The notes beneath the pieces were generated by a model. The model did no database searches, had not been told where the DNA came from, and was given only the letters and a program-made list of their open reading frames with translations. DNA of 31,813 nt from Bifidobacterium breve (GTDB taxonomy: Bacteria > Actinomycetota > Actinomycetes > S36-B12 > UBA5976): NCBI GenBank assembly GCA_945861165.1, contig CAMATO010000002.1, forward strand, positions 1 to 31,813, written 5' to 3'. A program made the translations under genes and the position numbers. How positions within the stretch are numbered: position 1 is the stretch's first letter; each line of letters begins with the position of its first letter. Of this stretch, positions 14,289 through 22,697 are shown piece after piece.

Positions 14289-14740
14289 TGAATGATTATT
14301 TAGAAGCTTGGGATAGAAGACTTCGTACTGCAGGTTTTCGAATCACTCCACAAAGACAATTAGTTTTAGAAGCTGTAACAAGCCTTCGTCATGCTACCCC
14401 TGAAGAAATTTTGGGTGAAGTTCAATCAACCGCAAGTGGAGTAAATCTTTCTACCGTTTATCGAACTTTAGAAGTTTTAGAACAAGTTGGTTTAGTGACC
14501 CATGCTCATATTGGTCATGGTGCTCCTACATATCACGTGGTTGATGACACTCCACATATTCATTTAGTTTGTTCAAGATGCAGAAAAGTTGAATCAATTG
14601 ATGGTGATGATTTTGCCAAATACGCAAATAAATTAGAAAACGACAATGGTTTTGTAGTAAATATTTCTCACGTAGCACTACACGGCTTGTGTAAAAAATG
14701 TGCTAATGAGGGAAATGTTGTAACTGATCATGACCACTAA
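14288..14740 (+). CDS. Fur-family metal-dependent repressor (Fur or Zur type)
   Basis: A 150-residue transcriptional repressor. Winged helix at about 8-80, with GFRITPQRQLVLEAV and the recognition segment VNLSTVYRTLEVLEQVGLV. The dimerisation domain has the HIHLVC segment with H90 and H92, and the structural zinc site made of C95-x2-C98 and C135-x2-C138. The C-terminus is HDH. I cannot tell iron (Fur) from zinc (Zur) sensing by eye. It sits between the nitrobindin-like gene, with a one-base overlap, and ygfZ, which overlaps it by 11 nt; Fur next to YgfZ, an iron-sulfur assembly factor, is consistent with a metal or oxidative stress role. Confidence 0.9.
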   Translation: MNDYLEAWDRRLRTAGFRITPQRQLVLEAVTSLRHATPEEILGEVQSTASGVNLSTVYRTLEVLEQVGLVTHAHIGHGAPTYHVVDDTPHIHLVCSRCRKVESIDGDDFAKYANKLENDNGFVVNISHVALHGLCKKCANEGNVVTDHDH

Positions 14741-15776
14741 TTCTCTAACTCTAAATTTAACAGGGCAAGTTAGACCACCTGAATCTGTTATTGATCAAGA
14801 TGTTGCTTGGCATTATGGGGATCCGCTGAGAGAGCAAAAAAATCTCATGCAAGGAATTAGCGCGGTAGATATTTCTAATCGTGGAGTTATAAAGATTACC
14901 GGAAATGACCGAAAGTCATTTCTTCATTCTTTAACGTCCCAGCATATTGAACGAATGAAGGCCGGAGAATCTTGCTCCACTTTGCTGTTAACTCCAAATG
15001 GGCACATTGAACATGAGTTGCACGTCATAAATAGCGAGAATGAAATTTACATCATCGTTGAGAAATCTTCTCTAATTCCAGTTTTGGAATTCTTCAAAAA
15101 AATGGTCTTTATGTCACAAGTAGAATTAACTGATGAAACAAGTAATTTAGCGACAGTATTTGAACCTGTCAGAGAAAATCATAAAGATTTTCCAACCTGG
15201 TTAACTCCGATTAATTACGCTGGACAACCCATTTCAGATGCAGGACAAAGTGCTGGCGGAGATCCAAATAGATATGCACCAACAAGACCAGGGATTTATA
15301 AAGGAAGAGAAATTCTAATTAAAAGAAATGATTTAGAAGACTATTTACAAAAAAAGGAAACATTAGCGGGAACTTGGGCACTCGAAGCTATTCGAATAGC
15401 AGCAGGAGTTGCCAGAGTAGTTGTCGACGCAGATCATAAAACTATTCCACATGAAATCGGATTAATTGGAAATGCCGTTCATTTAGAAAAAGGTTGTTAT
15501 CGTGGCCAAGAGACTGTTGCACGCGTTCACAATTTAGGCAAGCCTCCAAGAAAACTAGTACTAATTCACTTAGACGGTAGCCCTAATCGTTTACCGAGAG
15601 CAAAAAGCCCAATCATCGTTGATGGTGTTGAAGTTGGAGTAATTGGCTCCAGTGCGCAGCATTACGAATTAGGACCAATTGCACTTGGAATTGTAAAATC
15701 AAAAACAGAAGTTCTATTAAATGTTGCTGTTGATGAAATTCCTGGAACTATTCAAGAAGTAGTAGTTGCACAATGA
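14730..15776 (+). CDS. ygfZ: Folate-binding protein YgfZ (GcvT-like)
   Basis: Tetrahydrofolate-dependent protein that supports assembly or repair of some iron-sulfur enzymes. The 348 residues are GcvT-like, with HSLTSQHIERM (about 66-76) near the folate site and the YgfZ signature K-G-C256-Y-R-G-Q-E (254-261), whose cysteine is functionally important in E. coli. The start at 14730 overlaps the Fur-family gene by 11 nt and the end overlaps the asparaginase gene by 4 nt (ATGA), so translation is probably coupled. The signature motif separates it from the T-protein of the glycine cleavage system. Confidence 0.93.
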   Translation: MTTNSLTLNLTGQVRPPESVIDQDVAWHYGDPLREQKNLMQGISAVDISNRGVIKITGNDRKSFLHSLTSQHIERMKAGESCSTLLLTPNGHIEHELHVINSENEIYIIVEKSSLIPVLEFFKKMVFMSQVELTDETSNLATVFEPVRENHKDFPTWLTPINYAGQPISDAGQSAGGDPNRYAPTRPGIYKGREILIKRNDLEDYLQKKETLAGTWALEAIRIAAGVARVVVDADHKTIPHEIGLIGNAVHLEKGCYRGQETVARVHNLGKPPRKLVLIHLDGSPNRLPRAKSPIIVDGVEVGVIGSSAQHYELGPIALGIVKSKTEVLLNVAVDEIPGTIQEVVVAQ

Positions 15777-16735
15777 TGAATCCTCCAGTCCTAGTTGAAA
15801 TGATTCGCGCTGGTTTAGTTGAATCAGCTCACCGTGGTCACGCCGTTTTATTGGATACAGATGGAAAAATTGAAGTTTCCCTTGGTGAACCAAAAAATCC
15901 AATTTTCCCACGAAGTGCCATAAAACTTGCTCAAGCAACTGCAATGTTGAGAAGTGGGGCAAAACTTGAAAATGAAAAATTAGCTATTTCTTGTGCATCT
16001 CATAGTGGAGAAGAACTGCATCGAGAATTAGTAACCAAGATGCTAAACGACATTGGTTTAACGCCTGACGCGCTTCAGTGCCCACCAGATCTACCTTTAG
16101 ACTCCGCAACACAAATTGAATATTTAAGTAAAGGAATGAAGCCTGAAAGACTAACTATGAATTGCTCTGGAAAACATGCTGGAATGCTAACCGCTTGTGT
16201 GGAGAATAACTGGTCAATAGAAAATTACTTAACCCCAGAACATAACTTACAAAAACTAATTAATGAGACAATTGAAGATTTAAGTGGGGAAAAGATTTAT
16301 AAATCAACTTTCGATGGTTGTGGTGCACCATTACATGCCGTGTCATTAATCGCTTTAGCTAAAATTGCGCAGAACGCAGTCTCATCAGACACAAGTACTG
16401 AACAAAGAAAAGTTGTTGATGCAGCAAGAAATTTCCCAATCCATAATTCCGGAAACAAAAGAGACGTTGCGCAATTCATGCAAATAGTGCCAGGATTTCT
16501 TAATAAAGAAGGAGCAGAAGGAGTTCACGTGGGAGCACTTTCTGATGGTAGATCTTTTGCGGTTAAATTCGAAGATGGTTCCATGAGACCTAGAGCTGCC
16601 TTTGTTGTAGCAGTGCTTCGTTACTGGGGAATTGAAGAAAATGTTCTAGAAAAATTGAGCCACTTGGAGAAAACACTGGTGCTTGGTGGAGGAAAACCCG
16701 TAGGCTTAATGCAATCACTACCAATTGGAAGGTAA
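15773..16735 (+). CDS. L-asparaginase (asparaginase II family, PF06089-type)
   Basis: A 320-residue enzyme of the Rhizobium-type asparaginase family, which is unrelated to E. coli AnsA/AnsB. It hydrolyses asparagine to aspartate and ammonia. Family motifs: ESAHRGHAV (17-25), the catalytic PRSAIKLAQA (46-55), CASHSGE, MNCSGKHAGML, and the DGCGAPLHAVSL segment with conserved Cys. No signal peptide, so cytoplasmic. It starts in the ygfZ stop (ATGA overlap) and is followed 4 nt later by the DUF2516 gene. A link to the nitrogen regulator GlnR encoded nearby is possible but not shown by the sequence. Confidence 0.9.
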   Translation: MMNPPVLVEMIRAGLVESAHRGHAVLLDTDGKIEVSLGEPKNPIFPRSAIKLAQATAMLRSGAKLENEKLAISCASHSGEELHRELVTKMLNDIGLTPDALQCPPDLPLDSATQIEYLSKGMKPERLTMNCSGKHAGMLTACVENNWSIENYLTPEHNLQKLINETIEDLSGEKIYKSTFDGCGAPLHAVSLIALAKIAQNAVSSDTSTEQRKVVDAARNFPIHNSGNKRDVAQFMQIVPGFLNKEGAEGVHVGALSDGRSFAVKFEDGSMRPRAAFVVAVLRYWGIEENVLEKLSHLEKTLVLGGGKPVGLMQSLPIGR

Positions 16736-16739
16736 TTAA

Positions 16740-17030
16740 ATGCCGTTAAGCATGTACACACTAAATGTGGTTCTGGGTTACTTATTTGTTGCAGTTAAAA
16801 TTTGGGCTTTTGTAGACGCCATTACACAAAAGAAAGAAGTCTTTGCTGCAGTTGGTCGTCAATCAAAACTATTCTGGTCTGCCCTTCTAGGAATATCTGT
16901 ATTTTCGCAATTTATTTCCGTGTGGACCCAAGGTTCAAATTATGGAATATTACAACTTGTGGGATTGATTTTGGCAATCGTTTATTTGGTTGATCAAAGA
17001 CCAAAGATGAACGAAATCAGAGGAAAGTAA
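16740..17030 (+). CDS. DUF2516 family membrane protein
   Basis: A 96-residue actinobacterial protein of unknown function. Three hydrophobic segments (about 5-25, 43-60 and 68-83) with the family motif FVDAITQKKEVFAAVGRQSKLFW between the first two (shown in part: DAITQKKEVF, then KLFW). Short length and a conserved charged first loop match DUF2516. It is the last gene in the plus-strand unit from 13686; its TAA stop directly abuts the stop of convergent gpmA, with no base between them. Confidence 0.8.
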   Translation: MPLSMYTLNVVLGYLFVAVKIWAFVDAITQKKEVFAAVGRQSKLFWSALLGISVFSQFISVWTQGSNYGILQLVGLILAIVYLVDQRPKMNEIRGK

Positions 17031-17040
17031 TTACTTTTTT
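17024..17040. terminator. Palindrome spanning two abutting stop codons
   Basis: AAAGTAATTACTTT (17024-17037) is a perfect 14-bp palindrome formed by the two convergent TAA stops and their flanks, followed on the plus strand by more T (to 17040). It could act as a weak bidirectional terminator for DUF2516 and gpmA. The stem is AT-rich, so efficiency is doubtful. Confidence 0.3.
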
Positions 17041-17786
17041 CCTTGATTAGCCACAGCAGCAATTGCTTCTGCAGCAGCTGTTGGATCTAAGTATTCTCCA
17101 CCATTTTTAATCGGTTTAAAGTTTTCATCCAATCGATAAAGCAACGGAATTCCTGTAGGAAGATTCAATTTAGCAATATCTTCATCACTTATATTTTCCA
17201 AGTGTTTAATTAATGCTCTAAGTGAATTTCCATGCGCGACGACTAATACAGTTTTTCCAGCTTCTAATTCAGAAATTATTGATTCTTTCCAATAAGGAAT
17301 AACTCTTTCAACAACATCCTTTAGACATTCTGTCAAAGGAATTTCCGAAGGATTCAAATCTGAATATTTAGGGTCTTTGTTTTGGGCATATTTGTCATTG
17401 GGATCAATTGATGGAGGTGGAACATCAAAAGATCGGCGCCATAACATGAATTGCTCTTCACCATATTTATCCAAAGTGTCTTTCTTATTTAGACCTTGCA
17501 GTGCGCCGTAATGACGCTCATTTAATCGCCAGGTTCGTTTAGTTGGAATATCAATTATCCCCGCAGCGTTAAGTACTAATTGTGAAGTTTTAATTGCTCT
17601 ATTTAGGAGCGAAGTGTGTAAAGAATCAGGAACTAAGCCCTTTTCTTTAATTAATTGACCACCACGGGTAGCTTCTTTGATTCCTTTTTCAGAAAGATCA
17701 ACATCAACCCATCCAGTGAATAAATTCAGTGCATTCCATTCACTTTCTCCATGGCGCAACAGAATTAACTTATATTCCTTAGGCAT
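17031..17786 (-). CDS. gpmA: 2,3-bisphosphoglycerate-dependent phosphoglycerate mutase
   Basis: Glycolytic and gluconeogenic enzyme converting 3- and 2-phosphoglycerate. The 251 residues match the family. The phospho-acceptor His is in LLRH12GESEWN, followed by FTGWVDVDLSEKG; E90 in RLNERHYG and the second His in VAH185GNSLRAL complete the active site. The long insertion around 120-150 is typical of the dPGM form. It abuts mshA on the same strand (17787). gpm near senX3-regX3 and mshA is also the order in mycobacteria (Rv0486-Rv0491). Confidence 0.95.
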   Translation of the reverse strand: MPKEYKLILLRHGESEWNALNLFTGWVDVDLSEKGIKEATRGGQLIKEKGLVPDSLHTSLLNRAIKTSQLVLNAAGIIDIPTKRTWRLNERHYGALQGLNKKDTLDKYGEEQFMLWRRSFDVPPPSIDPNDKYAQNKDPKYSDLNPSEIPLTECLKDVVERVIPYWKESIISELEAGKTVLVVAHGNSLRALIKHLENISDEDIAKLNLPTGIPLLYRLDENFKPIKNGGEYLDPTAAAEAIAAVANQGKK

Positions 17787-19058
17787 TTATATCGCTCTAA
17801 TATTTCTAATTTGTTTTGGTTTTGTAACCAATGCTTTTTGGTAAACATTAATCAAGCCTTGCACTGTTTTATCCCAACTAAATTTTGTTGCATGCTCTCT
17901 TGCACCAACTTGAAGTCTGGCCAATTCTGTTTCTTTTAAAGAAACATGTGCTAGTGCTTGCGACCAAGTTCTAGCATCATGACCATTAACTAAAATTCCA
18001 CTTTTGTTATCTGAAACTGTGGTTCTTAATCCACCAACATTTGTTGCAATTACTGGAGTTCCGCACGCTTGAGCTTCAACTGCGACTAATCCAAATGATT
18101 CAGAATAAGAAGGTACAGCAACTAAAGTCGAGGCTTTATAAAGTGTTGCTAATTTTTCTCTACTAGAAGGAGGAAGAAATATTATGTTTTCACTTAATTG
18201 AAGTTCATTTACTAGGGAAACTAAGGCTTCTGGTTTATCAAAACCAGTTCCAGAAAGTCCTCCACAAATAACAATTCTTACTCTATTTCTTAAACTTGGG
18301 TGATCAAGAATAAATTGATGTGCAGCTTTGATTAAAACATCAGGGGCTTTTAAAGGTTGAACTCTTCCAACGAAAGTAAAAACAATCGCATCTTGGGGAA
18401 TTCCCAATTCTTTTCTTGCTGAAACCTGATCACCTGGAATAAAAACATCAAGATCAACACCAGGATTAACAACTGTTACATGATTCTTATCTGCGTAATA
18501 AAGGTTTATTAAATCTTGAGCTTCTGCCTCTGTATTGGCAATCAACTGATTAGCGGCATCAACAACTTGTTGTTCTCCAATTTCTCTTTCAGTTGGTTCA
18601 GGAGTATCACCTGCTGCAAGTGTTGAATTTTTAACTTTTGCCATGGTGTGCATTGAGTGCACTAAAGGAACATTCCATCTTTCAGATGCAACCCAACCAA
18701 CTTGACCGCTTAACCAATAGTGGGAATGGATTAATTGGTAATGGCCTTCTTTTTGAGTAGCTTCTTCTCTCAAAACCCCAGCACTTAGTGCACAAAGCTG
18801 TGAAGGCAAACTTTGTTTAGTTAACCCCTCAAAGGGCCCAGCAGTAATTTGTTTAACTCTGACACCATCAAAAATTATTGTCTCATTCTTTACCGCACCT
18901 GAAGTTCTTCTTGTAAAAATATCAACTGCAATTCCTTGTTGAGCAAGTCTTTTTGCTGTTTCAACAACGTAAACATTAAGTCCACCAGCATCTCCAACAC
19001 CAGGTTGATCTAGAGGAGAGGTGTGAACAGAAAGTAAAGCAACTTGATTTAAATTCAT
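17787..19058 (-). CDS. mshA: D-inositol-3-phosphate glycosyltransferase MshA
   Basis: First step of mycothiol synthesis: transfer of N-acetylglucosamine from UDP-GlcNAc to inositol 3-phosphate. A 423-residue GT4, GT-B-fold enzyme. The N-terminal domain has the acceptor loop GGLNVYVVETAKRLA (25-39) and HSHYWLSG (111-118); the C-terminal donor domain has R232 and K237 in GRVQPLK and the E320-x7-E328 motif in SESFGLVAVEAQACG. The GGLNV loop and GGLSGTG favour MshA over general GT4 proteins. It follows phoU by 79 nt and abuts gpmA. With mshD here, two of the mycothiol genes are in the window. Confidence 0.93.
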   Translation of the reverse strand: MNLNQVALLSVHTSPLDQPGVGDAGGLNVYVVETAKRLAQQGIAVDIFTRRTSGAVKNETIIFDGVRVKQITAGPFEGLTKQSLPSQLCALSAGVLREEATQKEGHYQLIHSHYWLSGQVGWVASERWNVPLVHSMHTMAKVKNSTLAAGDTPEPTEREIGEQQVVDAANQLIANTEAEAQDLINLYYADKNHVTVVNPGVDLDVFIPGDQVSARKELGIPQDAIVFTFVGRVQPLKAPDVLIKAAHQFILDHPSLRNRVRIVICGGLSGTGFDKPEALVSLVNELQLSENIIFLPPSSREKLATLYKASTLVAVPSYSESFGLVAVEAQACGTPVIATNVGGLRTTVSDNKSGILVNGHDARTWSQALAHVSLKETELARLQVGAREHATKFSWDKTVQGLINVYQKALVTKPKQIRNIRAI

Positions 19059-19137
19059 AGTTCTAATTATTCCTCATGAACTTAGAATAGGAATATTTGA
19101 GGCTATTGCTTGAGAGTATTTGTGTTTAATTCAAGAA

Positions 19138-19803
19138 TTATTGCAAAATAGTATCGATATAAGACTCACCAGTAAGAACATGCTTGATTCTTCTCGCGAC
19201 ACTTACAGCGTGATCACCGTATCGTTCGTAATAACGAGAAAGCAAAGTTACATCAACTGCTGCTTCGACACCGTGTGACCAATCAGGTGATAATACAATT
19301 CTAAACAATTCTCTGTGTAGTGCATCAATTTTGTCATCAGCTTTTTGAATATCTTGCGCTAAAGTTACATCTGGATTTGTCACTAAACGAGCAAGTTGCA
19401 ATGTTAATTCTTCAGCTAAATGACCAAGTGTTCTAAATGTTTCAACAAGTTCATCAGGTACTGCTCTTGCTGGATAACGAAGTCTTGCCGACTTAGCAAC
19501 GTGAACTGCTAAATCACCCATTCTTTCCATTGAACTTGCAATTCTCATAGTTGCTAAAATACTTCTCAATTCTGTGGCGACTGGTTGTTGTTTGGCAGTT
19601 AAGATTGTGCATCGTTCATCAAGTGCAGATGCTAAATCATTTAAGAGAACATCGGATTCAATAACGCGTTCAGCAATTTCGCGATCGGAAAATAACAAAG
19701 ACTCGGTGGCCTTATTTATGGCCTTACCAACAAGTTCGGCCATCTGAGAGATGTCGTTGTTTATCGCAACAAGCTCTTCTTGAAATAGATCGCGCACACC
19801 CAT
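19138..19803 (-). CDS. phoU: Phosphate signalling protein PhoU
   Basis: Peripheral protein that links PstSCAB activity to the SenX3-RegX3 pair and holds the Pho response off when phosphate is plentiful. The 221 residues form two similar three-helix bundles. Each bundle ends with the metal-site motif E-R-x-G-D: SMERMGDLAVHVA (about 114-126) and YERYGDHAVSVARRI (about 191-205). It is divergent from senX3 with 163 bp between, holding a PHO-box-like repeat. mshA and gpmA follow on the same strand. It lies far from pstB, unlike the pst-phoU operons of enterobacteria. Confidence 0.95.
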   Translation of the reverse strand: MGVRDLFQEELVAINNDISQMAELVGKAINKATESLLFSDREIAERVIESDVLLNDLASALDERCTILTAKQQPVATELRSILATMRIASSMERMGDLAVHVAKSARLRYPARAVPDELVETFRTLGHLAEELTLQLARLVTNPDVTLAQDIQKADDKIDALHRELFRIVLSPDWSHGVEAAVDVTLLSRYYERYGDHAVSVARRIKHVLTGESYIDTILQ

Positions 19804-19877
19804 CTCCTAGATTCCTGCAATCATAAAAAGTATTAAACTCTATACTCTCATGATTTCACGCGTAAACACAGTTTATT

Positions 19878-19895
19878 GGTGAATTAGAGATGAAA
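19878..19895 (-). promoter_or_regulatory. PHO-box-like repeat between phoU and senX3
   Basis: On the minus strand the units read TTTCATC and ATTCACC with an 11-bp period (plus strand GGTGAAT at 19878 and GATGAAA at 19889). Both approximate the GTTCACC unit of the Streptomyces PhoP box. The site lies 74 bp upstream of phoU and 71 bp upstream of senX3, so it could serve either or both, giving feedback control by RegX3. Confidence 0.45.
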
Positions 19896-19966
19896 GGGAA
19901 ACAAATTCTGGACAAACCCCCCGAACTAAGTGCTCCGTCGAAAGAGATTGAAACTAATCTAGAGGT

Positions 19967-21109
19967 ATGGAAATCATCTTGGGAATGCTTCTGGGTGCAT
20001 TACTTGGTGGAACCATTATCAACTTTTTGGTCAAACCAAAGAATCAACTTGAGCAACAAAGCCCAACCTCAAATTCTTCTAGAAATTTGATCCTTAAATT
20101 AATTCAATCTTTACCAGATATTGTGATTTGGGTAGATGGCGATAATAAAATCAAGTATGCATCTGAAGTTGCCTTAAGTTTAAATATTGCAAGAGAAGAC
20201 AAAATTCAAATTGATGCTCTCGAAACACTTATTTCAATGGCTAGAAAAATAGATGAGCCATTAATTAAAAAAGTAAAAGCAAAGCGACCTCTAGGTATTG
20301 CAAAACTAAATTTGGATACATGGGTAATGAGGTTAGAAAGAGGAGAAGTTTTACTCTGGGCACAGAATAACTCAGTTGTGAGCAGGGTTGAAACAATGAG
20401 ACGAGATTTTGTTGCAAACATCAGCCACGAATTAAAAACTCCAGTTGGAGCACTTTCTTTACTAGCTGAAGCCATTGAGGAATCTGGAAAAGATTCTGAC
20501 TCAATTCAAAAATTTGCTAAGCGAATTGGTCCTGAGACAAAAAGACTTACAAATGTAATTCGAGACATTATTGATCTTTCTCAAGTTCAATCAGATGATC
20601 CCTTAGCTTCAGCAAATCCAGTTGAAGTTGACAGAGTGATTAACGATGCTTTTGATGCTGTTCAATTACTTGCAGATTTAAATAATGTAGAGATTGTTCA
20701 AGTTAGTGAACCAGATGTAAAAATCGTTGGCGATGAATATCAACTTGTGATGGCAATTAGAAATCTTCTAACAAACGCAATTATATTTTCTCCGTCTAAT
20801 TCGCGAATTACAGTCGGAGCTAAACTTAAAGTGGGTGTTGTGGAGATAACAGTTTCAGATCAAGGAATTGGTATTAGTTTAGAAAATCAAAGTAGAATTT
20901 TTGAAAGATTTTATAGAGTAGATCCTGCAAGATCTAGATCAACTGGTGGTACAGGTTTAGGTTTGGCAATTGTTAAACATGTTTGCGAAAACCATGGCGG
21001 TGAAGTTTCAGTGTGGTCTGTGCCAGGACAGGGTTCAACTTTCACAATGAAATTTCCTCAAATGGAACAAGAATCAGTTATTGAAAATAGTAAGGAATTT
21101 AGTTCATGA
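19967..21109 (+). CDS. senX3: Sensor histidine kinase SenX3 (PhoR type)
   Basis: Kinase of the phosphate-responsive two-component pair. The 380 residues have one N-terminal membrane helix (about 3-22), a PAS-like domain (about 45-135), the phospho-acceptor H154 in VANISHELKTP, then the ATPase domain with the N box (NLLTNAIIFSP) and G boxes DQGIGIS and GGTGLGLAIVKH. The single-helix plus PAS layout is that of actinobacterial SenX3 rather than two-helix PhoR. A stop 9 nt upstream forces the start to ATG 19967 or Met7; the AGAGG motif is too close for a normal ribosome site, so initiation is uncertain. The stop overlaps regX3 by 4 nt. Confidence 0.93.
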   Translation: MEIILGMLLGALLGGTIINFLVKPKNQLEQQSPTSNSSRNLILKLIQSLPDIVIWVDGDNKIKYASEVALSLNIAREDKIQIDALETLISMARKIDEPLIKKVKAKRPLGIAKLNLDTWVMRLERGEVLLWAQNNSVVSRVETMRRDFVANISHELKTPVGALSLLAEAIEESGKDSDSIQKFAKRIGPETKRLTNVIRDIIDLSQVQSDDPLASANPVEVDRVINDAFDAVQLLADLNNVEIVQVSEPDVKIVGDEYQLVMAIRNLLTNAIIFSPSNSRITVGAKLKVGVVEITVSDQGIGISLENQSRIFERFYRVDPARSRSTGGTGLGLAIVKHVCENHGGEVSVWSVPGQGSTFTMKFPQMEQESVIENSKEFSS

Positions 21110-21789
21110 CAAAAATACTTTTAGTGGAAGATGAAGAATCTTTTAGAGAAGGTTTATCTTTCATGCTTTCAAAAGAGGGATATGAAGTAATTACTGCTGA
21201 TAATGGAAATGATGCAGTTTCAAAATTTGAACAACACGGAGCAGACTTAGTTTTACTCGATGTAATGCTTCCAGGATTATCAGGATTAGATGTATGTAAG
21301 AAATTGCGAACGATGACAAAAGTGCCAATTATTATGTTGACGGCAAAAGACACGGAGCTAGATAAAGTCTTAGGTTTAGAAATTGGTGCCGATGATTACA
21401 TCACTAAACCGTTTTCAAGTAGAGAATTATTAGCCAGAGTTAAAGCAATTTTGCGAAGAGTTGGCGGCGTTGAAGAAAAAACTTCAGTACTAGAAATAGG
21501 ACCAGTTCGAGTAGACACTGAAAGACACTTAGTAACAGTTGATGGAGTGGAACAATCTTTGCCATTAAAAGAGTTTGATCTACTTGTTTATTTGATGCAA
21601 AACGCAGGTCGAGTATTAACTCGAGTGCAACTAATTGATCGTATTTGGGGAAGTGACTACTTTGGGGACACCAAAACCCTCGATGTACACGTTAAACGAC
21701 TTAGATCTCGAATTGAAAAAGACGCTGCAAACCCAAAATTCATCCAAACAATAAGAGGTTTGGGTTACAAATTTGAGAACGTTAAATAA
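21106..21789 (+). CDS. regX3: Response regulator RegX3 (PhoB type)
   Basis: DNA-binding partner of SenX3 and probable activator of pst, ppk and related genes under phosphate limitation. The 227 residues have a receiver domain with acidic pocket E8-D9, phospho-acceptor D52 in LLDVMLPG, T79 and K101 in TKPF, and an OmpR-type winged helix (about 130-225; TKTLDVHVKRLRSRIEKD, then FIQTIRGLGYKF). It overlaps senX3 by 4 nt, so the two are cotranslated. It ends 1 nt from the stop of the convergent lipoprotein gene. Confidence 0.95.
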   Translation: MTKILLVEDEESFREGLSFMLSKEGYEVITADNGNDAVSKFEQHGADLVLLDVMLPGLSGLDVCKKLRTMTKVPIIMLTAKDTELDKVLGLEIGADDYITKPFSSRELLARVKAILRRVGGVEEKTSVLEIGPVRVDTERHLVTVDGVEQSLPLKEFDLLVYLMQNAGRVLTRVQLIDRIWGSDYFGDTKTLDVHVKRLRSRIEKDAANPKFIQTIRGLGYKFENVK

Positions 21790-21790
21790 T

Positions 21791-22609
21791 TTAGCTAATA
21801 CTAAAAGGCGCGTCATTACCTAAGGTAAGAACCAAATTAGTCCCGGTTAGCGCAGGATCAGCAACCAAAACTCCAACTGAAAGTGCTTTAGCTAACGCTT
21901 CTGCTTTTGGTTGCAAGCCTGGGGCGTAAACAATTTCAGTTTTGGCGGTGTCTTTATTAGGCGCATCAGCAACTTCTATGATCTTCATTCCTTTTACCTG
22001 CAAGGTGTCAGCCACAGATCTGGCAAATCCAGCACGTCTGGTTCCGTTTAAAACCTTGACGCTGATTCCATCTAATGAACCAGCAATAATTTCTCTTCCC
22101 TCTACTGCTGCTGAGGCCGGAGCACTGGCAAGTGGGGCTGCTCCAAGATAAATTCCGGTGTTGGGCACAACCAAAACAGTTTGATCAATTATTCCTGCGG
22201 TCTTAAAAACAAAAGTGATTTTTACAAAACTTGATTGACGTGGAGTGAACTCAATTAAGTCAACATGTGGGGACTCAGGGGTGATACCTAATTTAATTAA
22301 ACCTCGGGCGGGAATATCAATTTCATTTGCAGGACTAAAAATTACAGATTTTGGTGCTGGGTTTTCAACAGTAACACTTACTAATTGATCAGATTTCAAA
22401 CCAGAATTACTAATTGTTGCAACAACAGTTGCCGTTGCTTCTTCACCTTTAGCAATCACCACATTTTGTATATAGATATCACCAATAGATGAATTAGCAC
22501 CGCTACCAACTGGACCTTGAATGGTTGTTAATGCATTAGGTCCTGCCGAACAACCGGACATAAATAAAATTATGGCAATAGTTGCTATAAGTGATTTATA
22601 TATACGCAT
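21791..22609 (-). CDS. Lipoprotein with N-terminal LpqE-like region and C-terminal LytR_C domain
   Basis: A 272-residue secreted lipoprotein (hydrophobic signal, then M17-S-G-C20). Residues about 40-157 form a beta-rich domain (IGDIYIQNVVIAKGEEATATV, shown as IYIQNVVI; ATISN; DQLVSVTV) that resembles LpqE and related small actinobacterial lipoproteins. After an Ala/Pro linker, residues 182-266 match LytR_C (VKVLNGTRRAGFARSVADTL, shown as VKVLNGT; VYAPG; LTLGND). It is divergent from carD, and Mycobacterium tuberculosis has lpqE next to carD (Rv3584 beside Rv3583c), which supports the N-terminal call. LytR_C is usually found on cell-wall glycopolymer ligases but here has no ligase domain. An envelope role is inferred. 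Confidence 0.75.
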   Translation of the reverse strand: MRIYKSLIATIAIILFMSGCSAGPNALTTIQGPVGSGANSSIGDIYIQNVVIAKGEEATATVVATISNSGLKSDQLVSVTVENPAPKSVIFSPANEIDIPARGLIKLGITPESPHVDLIEFTPRQSSFVKITFVFKTAGIIDQTVLVVPNTGIYLGAAPLASAPASAAVEGREIIAGSLDGISVKVLNGTRRAGFARSVADTLQVKGMKIIEVADAPNKDTAKTEIVYAPGLQPKAEALAKALSVGVLVADPALTGTNLVLTLGNDAPFSIS

Positions 22610-22646
22610 AATTCTTAAGTCTACCTAACCAGAGGTGATGGGGTGA

Positions 22647-22669
22647 GCCCAGTATTGGGCTGGTAGAAT
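22647..22669 (+). promoter_or_regulatory. carD promoter region: small hairpin and extended -10
   Basis: TGG-TAGAAT (22661-22669) is an extended -10 element (TGn-TAGAAT) that would start transcription near 22676, giving a leader of about 22 nt that includes the ribosome site GAAAGG. Just upstream, GCCCA (22647-22651) and TGGGC (22656-22660) form a 5-bp dyad around GTAT. No -35 consensus is seen. Confidence 0.45.
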
Positions 22670-22697
22670 AGGGGGATTAACGAAAGGTATTTCTTAA

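Noticed and set aside
19890..20090. 66-residue open frame overlapping the senX3 start
   Set aside because: It is out of frame with senX3, overlaps its coding sequence and shows no recognisable features.
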